NCBI GenBank assembly: GCA_003506795.1
Contig: DNYO01000339.1
Coordinates: forward strand, 680 to 12,299
Direction of reading: 5' to 3'
Length of the DNA: 11,620 nucleotides
DNA from: Deltaproteobacteria bacterium
GTDB lineage: Bacteria; Desulfobacterota; Syntrophorhabdia; Syntrophorhabdales; Syntrophorhabdaceae
Shown piece after piece: positions 1 to 6,847 of this stretch; within the stretch, counting starts at the first letter, position 1; each line of letters opens with the position of its first letter. The position numbers and the translations under genes are program-made. The notes beneath the pieces were generated by a model that was given only the letters and a program-made list of their open reading frames with translations, did no database searches and was not told where the DNA came from.

Positions 1-636
1 GAGGAAAACATCGATTTCTTCAGCGGCATATACGGCGTGGCCGACGACAAAAGGAAGGAGCGCAAGGAATGGGTCCTCGACATGGCGGGGATCGGGGAGA
101 AACGCAAATCGATCACGCGCACCATGGCGAGCGGCTTCAAGCAGCGTCTCGCCCTCGGATGTGCCGTGATCCACGAACCCCCCATAATCTTCCTCGATGA
201 GCCTACCTCCGGCGTAGACCCCATCTCCCGGCGCAGGTTCTGGAATCTCATCTACGAGATGTCCTCCCGGGGAACGACCGTCTTCGTGACAACCCACTAC
301 CTCGACGAAGCCGAATACTGCGATCGCCTCGCCCTCATCTACAGGGGAAGGATTATCGCCGAAGGCCGCCCCGATGTCATGAAGAAGGAACATATGCACA
401 AGGAGATCCTCGAGGTAGCCGTCGTCGATATCGTCGCGGGCCTCGATGTCCTCGGCAGGGAAGGATTCGATGTGGCGTTGTTCGGAAACGTGATTCATGC
501 CACCGTCGACAAGGGCGAGTCCGCTATACCCGCCATCCGTTCGGCGCTTGCGGGAGCGAATATTCCCGTTGCGAACGTCACCATGGTGCGCCCTTCCCTG
601 GAGGATGTCTTCGTGTCGCTCATCGAGGTATCGTGA
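1..636 (+). CDS. ABC-2 exporter ATP-binding protein, 5' end outside window
   Basis: This is the C-terminal 211 residues of an ABC ATPase that energises export through the two permeases downstream. The frame is open from base 1 (reads EENIDFFSGIYG), so the GTG at 37 is internal and the Walker A motif lies before the window. Visible motifs are a degenerate signature, ASGFKQRLAL (127-156), Walker B with IIFLDEPTSGVDP (184-222), and an H-loop region VTTHYLDEAE (286-315). The signature departs from LSGGQ, as in ATPases of the YbhF/YhiH type. The C-terminal segment ending PSLEDVFVSLIEVS is typical of drug- or polysaccharide-type ABC-2 ATPases. The TGA stop is one base before the permease ATG, so the genes are surely cotranscribed and probably translationally coupled. 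The substrate cannot be told from sequence. An HlyD-like adaptor is expected upstream, outside the window (inference). Confidence 0.93.
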   Translation, partial: EENIDFFSGIYGVADDKRKERKEWVLDMAGIGEKRKSITRTMASGFKQRLALGCAVIHEPPIIFLDEPTSGVDPISRRRFWNLIYEMSSRGTTVFVTTHYLDEAEYCDRLALIYRGRIIAEGRPDVMKKEHMHKEILEVAVVDIVAGLDVLGREGFDVALFGNVIHATVDKGESAIPAIRSALAGANIPVANVTMVRPSLEDVFVSLIEVS

Positions 637-637
637 G

Positions 638-1747
638 ATGAACCTCAATCGCATCACAGCGATCGCCAGGAAAGAGATCATCCAGATACGAAGGGACTCT
701 TTCAGCCTTGCACTGGCCTTCCTCATGCCTGTCATGCTGCTCTTCATCTTCGGATACGCCATCACCGTCGACGTCGACCGGCTGACAACCGTGGTCTACG
801 ACAGGGACAAGACGAACCTCAGCAGGCAGATCGTACGCGGCCTGGAGGCATCGCGCTATTTCACGATGGTCGGCTATGTGGACGATTCGCGCCTCATTGA
901 CAAAGCCCTCGATGAGGGAAGCGCGCGGGTGGCGATCTCGATACCGGAAGACTTCTCCAGATATGCCCTGACAGGGGGCCAGGCGCGGATTCAGGTCATC
1001 GTTGACGGCAGCGACTCCAATACCGCGACCATTGCCCTCGGATATCTGAACTCGGCGCTGGAACTGGCGGCGAGGCGTGCCGGCCTCGGTTCCCTCGATC
1101 CCCTCATCGACGTTCGCCCACGCATCTGGTACAACCCGGAGCTCAAATCCCGCAATTTCATCGTCCCGGGACTTATCGCAGTCATCATGACCATCGTTGC
1201 CGCGCTGCTCACGTCGCTCACCATCGCCAGGGAATGGGAGCGGGGTACCATGGAACAGATCATCTCGACGCCCGTCAAACCGGCGGAGCTGATCATCGGC
1301 AAGATGATCCCCTATTTCGCCATCGGGATCATCGATACGATCCTGTCCATCATCATCGTCGTCGTGCTCTTCGGCGTTCCTCTCAAGGGAAGCATCCTCC
1401 TTCTTCTCTTCATATCGTCCCTTTTCCTTTTCGGCGGTTTGAGCCTAGGCATCCTCATATCCATAGTGACGAAATCCCAGCTCGCGGCAAGCCAGGCCGC
1501 CGTCATCTCATCTTACCTGCCGGCGCTGCTGCTTTCAGGTTTCATGTTTTCTATCCTGAACATGCCCGTTCCCCTTCAGGCTATCACCTACCTGATTCCG
1601 GCGCGTTATTTCGTCGCGGCGATCAAGGGTATTTTCCTCAAGGGGAACACGGCCGCCATGCTTCTGACCGAGATGGGGCTCCTTGCCCTTTTCGGCCTTA
1701 TCGTATTCACCGTGGCGGTGAAGAAATTCAAGAAGCGGGTGACGTAG
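638..1747 (+). CDS. ABC-2 type transporter permease (first of two paralogues)
   Basis: Integral inner-membrane subunit of 369 residues, in the YbhS/YhhJ-like ABC-2 family. It has one N-terminal membrane segment (about residues 23-43), a long extracytoplasmic domain (about 45-170), and five further segments near 176-197, 224-246, 252-275, 286-306 and 343-361. The family motif REWERGTMEQIISTPVKPAE (198-217) follows the second helix. I chose ATG 638 rather than the longer open frame from 497, because a GAGG ribosome site (625-628) precedes 638 and the extra N-terminus would overlap the ATPase gene without similarity to the family. The C-terminus ends in a basic tail (KKFKKRV), as in the next gene. 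The extracytoplasmic domain suggests contact with a periplasmic adaptor in a tripartite exporter (inference). Substrate unknown. Confidence 0.93.
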   Translation: MNLNRITAIARKEIIQIRRDSFSLALAFLMPVMLLFIFGYAITVDVDRLTTVVYDRDKTNLSRQIVRGLEASRYFTMVGYVDDSRLIDKALDEGSARVAISIPEDFSRYALTGGQARIQVIVDGSDSNTATIALGYLNSALELAARRAGLGSLDPLIDVRPRIWYNPELKSRNFIVPGLIAVIMTIVAALLTSLTIAREWERGTMEQIISTPVKPAELIIGKMIPYFAIGIIDTILSIIIVVVLFGVPLKGSILLLLFISSLFLFGGLSLGILISIVTKSQLAASQAAVISSYLPALLLSGFMFSILNMPVPLQAITYLIPARYFVAAIKGIFLKGNTAAMLLTEMGLLALFGLIVFTVAVKKFKKRVT

Positions 1748-1748
1748 A

Positions 1749-2870
1749 ATGCGCCAGATGCTGCAGCGTATCAAACAGATGGTCGTCAAGGAATTTATCC
1801 AGATCTTTCGCGACAGGAAGATGAAGCCCATCATCTTCGTGACCCCCGTTCTCCAGCTCATTGTTTTCGGGTATGCCGTCACCATGGATGTGACCAATAT
1901 AAGGATGGCCGTCTACGACCTCGATAAGACATCCGTCACGCGGGAAATAGCGAGACGCTTCGAGGGGTCCGGATATTTCAGGATCGATCATTTCCCCGGA
2001 TCGGATGCCGAGGTCAGGACCCTTCTCGATGAGGGCGCCACAACGGTGGTGCTTCATTTTGACCGCGGCTTCACGTCCGACCTCGAAGCCCGCCGGAAGG
2101 TCTCCGTTCAAATACTCCTTGACGGGACGGACTCGAACACCGCCCTTGTCGCAGCGGGATATGCAAACGGCATTGTCTCGCAGTTCAGTCGGGACATCGC
2201 GATGAAGACAGCATACCGGTCAAAGGGCTCCCTGGATGTACGGCCCCGCGCCTGGTACAATGCGGACCTTAAGAGCAAGAACTACAACGTGCCCGGGGTC
2301 ATCGCCATTATGGTCCTCGTCGTCTGCCTGCTGCTGACATCCATGGCCATCGTCCGGGAACGGGAGATCGGCACCATGGAACAGTTGATGGTCACACCCA
2401 TCCGCCCCGCCGAACTGATTCTCGGCAAGACCATCCCCTTTGCCCTCATCGGTTTCTTCGATATGTTCCTTGTCACCGCCGTCGGCGTGATCTGGTTCGA
2501 GGTGCCGATACGCGGCTCCATTCCCCTTCTTGTCCTGGCAACCGCCGTATATCTCCTGTCCGTCCTGGGCTTCGGCCTTTTCATCTCAACCATCTCCAGA
2601 ACGCAGCAGCAGGCCATGATGGCCACATTCCTCTTCTTCGCCCCCGCCGTCCTGCTCTCGGGCCTCATGTTCCCCATAGAGAACATGCCCATGGCCGTCC
2701 AGCTCATCACATACCTTAACCCCCTGCGATATTTTCTCGTCATCATCCGCGGCATCTTCCTGAAAGGCAGCGGCATGGCCATCCTCTGGCCCCAGTTTCT
2801 GGCTCTGTTCATCCTGGGAGCCTCAGTGGTCGCCACAAGCTCGTTGAGGTTCAAGAAACGTTTGGGATAG
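1749..2870 (+). CDS. ABC-2 type transporter permease (second of two paralogues)
   Basis: A 373-residue YbhR-like inner-membrane permease, clearly paralogous to its upstream neighbour. Shared blocks include the N-terminal VKEFIQIFRD helix, the VYDLDKT strand, VRPRAWYNADLKSKN (164-178), VREREIGTMEQLMVTP (202-217), ENMPMAVQLITYLNPLRYF (311-329) and a basic KKRLG tail. Membrane segments are expected near residues 27-45, 182-201, 228-250, 257-280, 292-311 and 347-364. The start is one base after the upstream stop (TAG-A-ATG), so translation is probably coupled. With the ATPase it would form a heterodimeric ABC-2 transporter, as in YbhFSR. The cassette seems to end here, because a 78-base gap with a different class of gene follows. 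Confidence 0.93.
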   Translation: MRQMLQRIKQMVVKEFIQIFRDRKMKPIIFVTPVLQLIVFGYAVTMDVTNIRMAVYDLDKTSVTREIARRFEGSGYFRIDHFPGSDAEVRTLLDEGATTVVLHFDRGFTSDLEARRKVSVQILLDGTDSNTALVAAGYANGIVSQFSRDIAMKTAYRSKGSLDVRPRAWYNADLKSKNYNVPGVIAIMVLVVCLLLTSMAIVREREIGTMEQLMVTPIRPAELILGKTIPFALIGFFDMFLVTAVGVIWFEVPIRGSIPLLVLATAVYLLSVLGFGLFISTISRTQQQAMMATFLFFAPAVLLSGLMFPIENMPMAVQLITYLNPLRYFLVIIRGIFLKGSGMAILWPQFLALFILGASVVATSSLRFKKRLG

Positions 2871-2897
2871 GGGAGCGATCCGAACATTTCTCCTGAA

Positions 2898-2929
2898 ACG
2901 GTTCATAAGCTCTGGAACTTTGAAACCGT
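2898..2929 (+). other. Imperfect inverted repeat between ABC cassette and lipoprotein gene
   Basis: ACGGTTCA (2898-2905) pairs with TGAAACCGT (2921-2929) if one A is bulged, giving an 8-bp stem around a 15-base loop. It sits between the last permease stop and the lipoprotein start. No T-tract follows, so it is not a convincing intrinsic terminator; it could be an RNA processing hairpin or a protein site. Seen in sequence; function inferred only. Confidence 0.25.
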
Positions 2930-2948
2930 CCGTGATAAAAGGAAGAAC

Positions 2949-3878
2949 ATGAAATATCATCGAAAGGTTTCTACCCCTGTTGCCGTGATTGTCATATTCT
3001 GCGTTCTCTTCCTTGCCGGCTGCTGGCGCCCGAAAGGCGGGCCGGATGGACGGGCCGGTGGTCCGGGCGGACCCGGCGGGAGTTTCCTTTCGACGATGTT
3101 TGATAGAAAGCCCTTCAATACGGGAGTCGAAAAACTTCCGGCCATGTACACGGGACACAATCCGGAACTCCTCTACAACAACATCCGCATGAGAAAAGAG
3201 GGGGCCCTCAGGGAGCCGCAGGAAACAGACGAAGAGCACAGGAGGAGGATCGATCGGGAGATATACCTCCCCTTGATGGGTTCCCTGGATTTTGACAGCG
3301 TCTATGCCTTCAGGATCACTCCCAAAGAGGTCCTCTACAATGCCGGGGACCAGGTCATGCGGGTGCGCTGCGAGATCACTAACGCATTTGAGGGGGGGCG
3401 GGAGGAAAGAACAAAAAAGGCATTCATGGTCAGATACCAGCCTCAGCTCGACAATAGATACACCATCACAGATAAGCGCGGCGTCAGGATCGAAGTTGAA
3501 GAGATCAAATTCAGCGAGTACGCGGTGGTGGCTGTCAACGCCGCGGCCTTTCCCATAGAAGAGACTGCGCCGGAAAGCACGAAAGGCGATGAGAAAACGA
3601 AGGATCAGGCAGGGAAATCGGACCGCGAAACATTCACGACCACGATAAAGATGACTCCTGAGGAAGCGAAACGTTGCAAAGGAAACGTCACGGCGCTTCT
3701 CGTCGGAAAGCTTGCATCGCCATATACCTCATACGAGGAGATCACCCGCAAACCTGTACCCGAAAAACCCGGCACATACCTGGCCAGATACCATTATCTA
3801 TACATACAGCTCCTCGACATCTGGTTTTATGACATTGCCACCGGGAAGATAGTCAAGAAGATAGGTAATGGGTTATAG
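2949..3878 (+). CDS. Putative lipoprotein of unknown function
   Basis: A 309-residue protein with a lipoprotein signal peptide: basic n-region (KYHRK), hydrophobic stretch VAVIVIFCVLF, and lipobox LAGC with the lipidated Cys at residue 25. A Gly/Pro-rich tether (GGPDGRAGGPGGPGG, about 30-44) follows, as expected for a flexible link to the membrane. The rest is soluble and mixed alpha/beta-looking; residues about 200-225 are a charged low-complexity stretch (ESTKGDEKTKDQAGKSDRE). I recognise no catalytic motif or known domain. The start is supported by AAAAGG (2937-2942) six bases upstream. The stop codon and last few residues (GNGL) lie inside the heptamer repeat described separately, so the native C-terminus may have been altered by that repeat. 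A seven-G run at 3392-3398 lies within the frame. Probably sorted to the inner or outer membrane; role unknown. Confidence 0.8.
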   Translation: MKYHRKVSTPVAVIVIFCVLFLAGCWRPKGGPDGRAGGPGGPGGSFLSTMFDRKPFNTGVEKLPAMYTGHNPELLYNNIRMRKEGALREPQETDEEHRRRIDREIYLPLMGSLDFDSVYAFRITPKEVLYNAGDQVMRVRCEITNAFEGGREERTKKAFMVRYQPQLDNRYTITDKRGVRIEVEEIKFSEYAVVAVNAAAFPIEETAPESTKGDEKTKDQAGKSDRETFTTTIKMTPEEAKRCKGNVTALLVGKLASPYTSYEEITRKPVPEKPGTYLARYHYLYIQLLDIWFYDIATGKIVKKIGNGL

Positions 3879-3929
3879 GTCATGGGTTATGGGAATAATC
3901 TTTTTCGCCTTTCCTATTACCTATTACCC
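3864..3929. repeat. Heptanucleotide repeat in inverted arrangement
   Basis: The left side reads in register GGTAATG, GGTTATA, GGTCATG, GGTTATG (3864-3891), followed by GGAATAA. The right side carries the same motif on the opposite strand: CCTATTA, CCTATTA, CC (3913-3928), that is GGTAATA twice when read on the minus strand. The first two left units plus GG (3864-3879) can pair with 3913-3928 as a 16-bp stem with two non-Watson-Crick positions (one of them G-T) around a 33-base loop. The repeat covers the last codons and stop of the lipoprotein gene and the first possible ATG (3882) of the TPR gene. Such a period-7, low-complexity block looks inserted or expanded rather than coding. Confidence 0.7.
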
Positions 3930-3986
3930 ATATTCTCTACCTTAAGGTTGCAGCGATGGCTTTTTCCTAGTAAAGTTAGACGTAGA

Positions 3987-4766
3987 ATGGCTGACTTCCG
4001 GAATCCTGAATTTGCCCTGGCGTATCATCGCAAGGGCGACGCATGTCGTGAGCTTGGCAATATGGAGCTGGCTCTGAAGAATTATCTGCGGGCGACCCAG
4101 CTGGATTCCGAATTCACTCAAGCCTTTCTGGACCTGGGGGATGTGCTCAAGGAGACAGGCGAGCTTCAAAAGGCGGCGGAATGCTACACGAAGGCCGTTG
4201 AGCTCGATCCATCCCGCACTGAAACCTACATCAGCCGCGCAAACGTATACGGAAGTATGGGCGACCACGAAAGGGAGGTCGCCGATTACGACAGCGCCAT
4301 CGCCTTGTCCCCCACGGATCCCCTCCTTCGGGGCCGGCGCGGTGCGGCCCTTATTCTGGCGGGCAGACACATGGAGGCAATTGCCGACTATACGAGGCTC
4401 CTCGAACTGAAACCGACCTTCCTGTGGGTCCGTGTTATCAGGGCGGATGCCTACGCGGCCGTCGGCATGAACAAAGAGGCGATAGATGATTACAACATCT
4501 TCATCGGCCTTCACCCCGAATATGCGGAAACGTACGTAAGCCGGGGAAAGGTGTGGTACAACCTGGGAGAATACAACAAGGCGATCGAGGACCATACATG
4601 CGCCATCGAACTGGCGCCCGATCTGGCCGAGGCTTATTTCAATCGTGGATTATCCCGGGAGGAATTGGGAATGGCCCTGCCCGCGATCGCCGATTTTCGT
4701 GCCGCGGCTCAACTGGGGGACGCGGACGCTCAGGACCTCCTCAGGCTACGGGGAATCTTCCAATAA
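3987..4766 (+). CDS. Tetratricopeptide (TPR) repeat protein, seven units
   Basis: A 259-residue protein made almost wholly of seven consecutive 34-residue TPR units: residues 7-40, 41-74, 75-108, 109-142, 143-176, 177-210 and 211-244, with a 15-residue tail. Each shows the helix-turn-helix pattern (for example A-YHRKGDACRELGNMELAL, with the Gly at position 8, Ala at 20 and the closing A-L-D/P). It is expected to be a scaffold that binds other proteins; no enzymatic domain or signal peptide is visible from this start. I prefer ATG 3987 because the open frame from ATG 3882 would encode an N-terminus (YYLLPIFSTLRLQRW) from the heptamer repeat. Neither start has a strong ribosome site. The 3882 start lies four bases after the lipoprotein stop, so coupling from there remains possible. 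TTG 3948 is a further in-frame option. Confidence 0.88.
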   Translation: MADFRNPEFALAYHRKGDACRELGNMELALKNYLRATQLDSEFTQAFLDLGDVLKETGELQKAAECYTKAVELDPSRTETYISRANVYGSMGDHEREVADYDSAIALSPTDPLLRGRRGAALILAGRHMEAIADYTRLLELKPTFLWVRVIRADAYAAVGMNKEAIDDYNIFIGLHPEYAETYVSRGKVWYNLGEYNKAIEDHTCAIELAPDLAEAYFNRGLSREELGMALPAIADFRAAAQLGDADAQDLLRLRGIFQ

Positions 4767-4839
4767 CCTCGTCAGCCCTACAACCCCTGGTAATACAATA
4801 CATCAAATCTGCGAACACCGGACAGCCGTCACACCCCGC

Positions 4840-4995
4840 CTACCCTGCCCCGTGTGGTCTGTTTGAGTCTTCGCTCATGGCAGCTTCGGTGAGCAGCCAC
4901 CCGTACCGGGGCAGTCTTTGTGCCGTATAGCGCAGAAGTTCTTTTGCAAGCACTGCATCCATCTCTTCCCTACTCTTAAAACGCTCCGCTTCCAT
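4840..4995 (-). CDS. Small hypothetical protein (51 aa) downstream of aryl-CoA ligase
   Basis: A short ORF on the same strand as the ligase and 42 bases beyond its stop. It reads MEAERFKSREEMDAVLAKEL and goes on through LPRYGWLLTEAAMSE. A strong ribosome site, AGGGAGG (5004-5010 on the minus strand), is eight bases before the ATG, which argues that it is translated. The N-terminal part is charged and probably helical, with no signal peptide, membrane segment or Cys. I do not recognise the family. Position and ribosome site suggest cotranscription with the ligase from the sigma-54 promoter. Its short length means conservation would be needed to settle whether it is real. Confidence 0.5.
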   Translation of the reverse strand: MEAERFKSREEMDAVLAKELLRYTAQRLPRYGWLLTEAAMSEDSNRPHGAG

Positions 4996-5015
4996 GGAAA
5001 CAACCTCCCTTTCCT

Positions 5016-5035
5016 TGTCCGCACCGGGTCGGACA
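5016..5035 (-). other. Intercistronic inverted repeat after ligase gene
   Basis: TGTCCG (5016-5021) and CGGACA (5030-5035) form a perfect 6-bp stem around an 8-base loop, between the ligase stop and the ribosome site of the small ORF. No T-tract follows on the minus strand, so it is more likely an mRNA stability or processing hairpin than a terminator. Confidence 0.35.
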
Positions 5036-5037
5036 CG

Positions 5038-6558
5038 CTACTTCCTTAAGCGGAACCGCTGGATCTTGCCCGTCGCGGTCTTCGGAAGCTCTTCAACAAG
5101 ATAAATGCCTCTAAGCCACTTGTATTTCGGCAATCTTTCGCTGACAAAGTTCAGGATCTCATCCGTGAGGCCATCATGGCCGGAGCGGTCCACGTACCCC
5201 TCATTGAGGGAGATGTATCCGAAGGCTTTCGAGAGCCCCTCCACCTCGTGACCGACCACCGCAGCTTCGTTTACAGCCTTGTGCTGGATGAGAACGTTCT
5301 CTATCTCCACGGGTGATACCCAGATCCCGCCGACCTTCAGCATATCGTCTCCGCGGCCCTGGTATGTGAAATACCCACTTTCCTGAGTATACATGTCGCC
5401 CGTCTTGAACCATCCGCCGTCGAGAAACTTTTCGTTGTTGTCTTCAGGCCGCTGCCAGTAACCTTTCGTGACACTCTCGCCGCGGATAACAAGCTGCCCC
5501 GCTTCCCCCTCTTCAACCTCGTTCCCGGAGTCATCGACGATCTTCGCCTCATATCCGGGAACTACGCGTCCCGAGGTCCCGGGTCTTATGTCGCCAGGCA
5601 TATTGGAGATGAAGATGTGCAAGGCTTCCGTGGAACCGATGCCGTCGAGGATCTCAAGGCCCGTCTCCTCCTTCCATTTTCTGAAGATTTCCGGAGGAAG
5701 AGCCTCCCCCGCGGAGGCACACACGCGGACCGATTTGAACGAATCGACCGTGGAATCATCCATCCTCTTCAGCACCGAGTTGTACTGGGTGGGAACACCG
5801 AAGAAAATGGTCGGTTTGAAGGTGGCAACAGTCTCCATCACGCTTTCAGGGCTGGGAGGGGTGGGCAACAGGACGGTGGATGCCCCGTGTCTGAAAGGTA
5901 TATGGAGACCGTTGCCAAGACCGTAAGCAAAGAAAAGCTTGCTCACGGAAAAACAAACGTCATGCTCGCTGACGCAAATCACTTTTTTTCCGTAGTTATC
6001 GGCAGAGTGTATCATGTCGATATGCCTGTGAGGCACACCCTTGGGCCTGCCCGTGCTTCCCGAACTGTAAAGCCAGAACGCAATGTCGTCCCTCCCGGAA
6101 GGGTAGGCATTCGCTTCGTCGGACGAGGAATCCATCAGAGACTCCAGTCCATGACCGGACAGAAGCTTGTAGCAGAACTGCGTGGTCCTGACGGAAGCCG
6201 CCTTGCTGTCCTGTTCCGTCACCAGAACCCGCGCGTCGCTGTTGTCCAGCATATACTGATAGTCGTCTTCCTTCAGCATCGTATTTACCGGTACCGGCCA
6301 CGCGCCGTACTTGATGCTCCCCAGAAAGGCATATACAAACATCGGGGAATCGGGAAGCACGATCATGACCCGTTCCGTCGGCTTCACCCCGAGGGCTTCC
6401 AGGACATTAGCAAACCGATTCACGTTTTTCAAAAGGGATTTATAGGTTATCTTCTCCTGTCCGCAGTAGACAGCCACCTTATCGCCGCGAACAGCGGCGT
6501 TCCCGTCGAGAAGCTCCGATGACGCGTTGAATGTTTTTGTTGCCTTTAAATCTTTCAT
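5038..6558 (-). CDS. Benzoate-CoA ligase family (aryl-CoA ligase, AMP-forming)
   Basis: A 506-residue cytoplasmic ANL-superfamily enzyme that would activate an aromatic acid (benzoate, 4-hydroxybenzoate or similar) to its CoA thioester with ATP, the entry step of anaerobic aromatic degradation. Motifs are P-loop YSSGSTGRPKG (164-174), KLFFAYGLGNGL (207-218, characteristic of benzoate-CoA ligases), AGEALP (283-288), GIGSTEALHIF (306-316), KTGD (385-388), GRGDDMLKVGGIWVSP (401-416) and PKTATGKIQRF (492-502) with catalytic Lys498. Length matches the family (about 500-530). The open frame extends to ATG 6594, but the predicted sigma-54 transcript begins near 6596, leaving that ATG almost leaderless. 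ATG 6558 has AGGGG six bases upstream (6565-6569), and the family N-terminus fits it. Exact substrate cannot be read from sequence; 4-hydroxybenzoate or another aryl acid is possible. Confidence 0.92.
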   Translation of the reverse strand: MKDLKATKTFNASSELLDGNAAVRGDKVAVYCGQEKITYKSLLKNVNRFANVLEALGVKPTERVMIVLPDSPMFVYAFLGSIKYGAWPVPVNTMLKEDDYQYMLDNSDARVLVTEQDSKAASVRTTQFCYKLLSGHGLESLMDSSSDEANAYPSGRDDIAFWLYSSGSTGRPKGVPHRHIDMIHSADNYGKKVICVSEHDVCFSVSKLFFAYGLGNGLHIPFRHGASTVLLPTPPSPESVMETVATFKPTIFFGVPTQYNSVLKRMDDSTVDSFKSVRVCASAGEALPPEIFRKWKEETGLEILDGIGSTEALHIFISNMPGDIRPGTSGRVVPGYEAKIVDDSGNEVEEGEAGQLVIRGESVTKGYWQRPEDNNEKFLDGGWFKTGDMYTQESGYFTYQGRGDDMLKVGGIWVSPVEIENVLIQHKAVNEAAVVGHEVEGLSKAFGYISLNEGYVDRSGHDGLTDEILNFVSERLPKYKWLRGIYLVEELPKTATGKIQRFRLRK

Positions 6559-6606
6559 TGTCTTCCCCTTTCCCCTGAGAGTGGTTATGCTCATGCCGGT
6601 CCTTAA

Positions 6607-6622
6607 AGCAAATCACGTGCCA
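6607..6622 (-). promoter_or_regulatory. Sigma-54 (-24/-12) promoter of the aryl-CoA ligase gene
   Basis: On the minus strand this reads TGGCACGTGATTTGCT, a full match to the established RpoN consensus TGGCACG-N4-TTGCW, with the GG (6621-6620) and GC (6609-6608) elements exactly 12 bases apart. The expected transcription start is near 6596, 38 bases before ATG 6558. Such promoters need an AAA+ enhancer-binding activator, so the ligase is probably induced by a signal rather than constitutive (inference). No activator gene is in the window. Confidence 0.8.
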
Positions 6623-6636
6623 GGAAACCTAAAGAG

Positions 6637-6661
6637 GGGTATACCCTGTTATTACGACAGG
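6637..6661. promoter_or_regulatory. Overlapping palindromes upstream of sigma-54 promoter
   Basis: GGGTATACCC (6637-6646) is a perfect 10-base palindrome. It overlaps CCTGT-N7-ACAGG (6645-6661). They are centred about 45 and 57 bases upstream of the predicted ligase transcription start. They are candidate sites for an activator or a repressor. Distal enhancers of sigma-54 activators often lie farther away, so a repressor or other regulator is equally possible. Confidence 0.3.
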
Positions 6662-6665
6662 TTAC

Positions 6666-6700
6666 AAATCAGGTAGTCTGAAAACACGGGGGACTGATTT
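6666..6700. promoter_or_regulatory. Inverted repeat, candidate enhancer-type site
   Basis: AAATCAG (6666-6672) and CTGATTT (6694-6700) are perfect 7-base inverted arms with 21 bases between them, centred about 87 bases upstream of the predicted ligase start. An AT-rich tract (about 6697-6739) adjoins it on the far side and may be bent DNA. The arrangement fits an upstream activating region, but no site was matched to a known regulator. The rest of the 6595-6847 gap holds no gene or clear terminator that I can see. Confidence 0.3.
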
Positions 6701-6847
6701 AAAAAACAGTTTAAAAAATTAAAACAATTTTGAATAATCGAAAGGCCGTTCCGGGGTTATTTTCCTCGCATTCCTCACATGGAAGGGACAAAAAGGACGT
6801 GGGATATCTTTGAACGAAGTGCGGCCGTCTAAAGCCCGGAACCTGCG

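Noticed and set aside
497..637. N-terminal extension of the first permease
   Set aside because: It overlaps the ATPase coding sequence in another frame, reads as Arg/Pro-rich shadow sequence, and the ribosome site favours ATG 638.
1234..1824. 196-codon frame within the two permease genes
   Set aside because: It is an out-of-frame shadow, Arg/His/Pro-rich, and spans the junction of two real genes.
3392..3398. Run of seven G in the lipoprotein gene, possible frameshift site
   Set aside because: The frame continues normally on both sides with similar composition and ends at a plausible length; there is no sign of a broken gene.
3864..3929. CRISPR array or insertion sequence at the repeat block
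   Set aside because: The units are 7 bases without unique spacers, and there is no transposase gene or target duplication.
3882..3986. N-terminal extension of the TPR protein, giving a membrane-like segment
   Set aside because: The hydrophobic residues come from the heptamer repeat and AT-rich DNA; the TPR register begins just after Met 3987. Not fully excluded, because the 3882 ATG lies close to the upstream stop.
5617..6522. 301-codon open frame on the plus strand opposite the aryl-CoA ligase
   Set aside because: It is antisense to a gene with all family motifs, its translation has no recognisable domain, and the absence of stops is explained by the codon bias of the real gene.
6697..6739. 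AT-rich tract as a terminator for the mla operon
   Set aside because: No GC-rich stem precedes a T-run on the minus strand; it better fits bent DNA upstream of the sigma-54 promoter.
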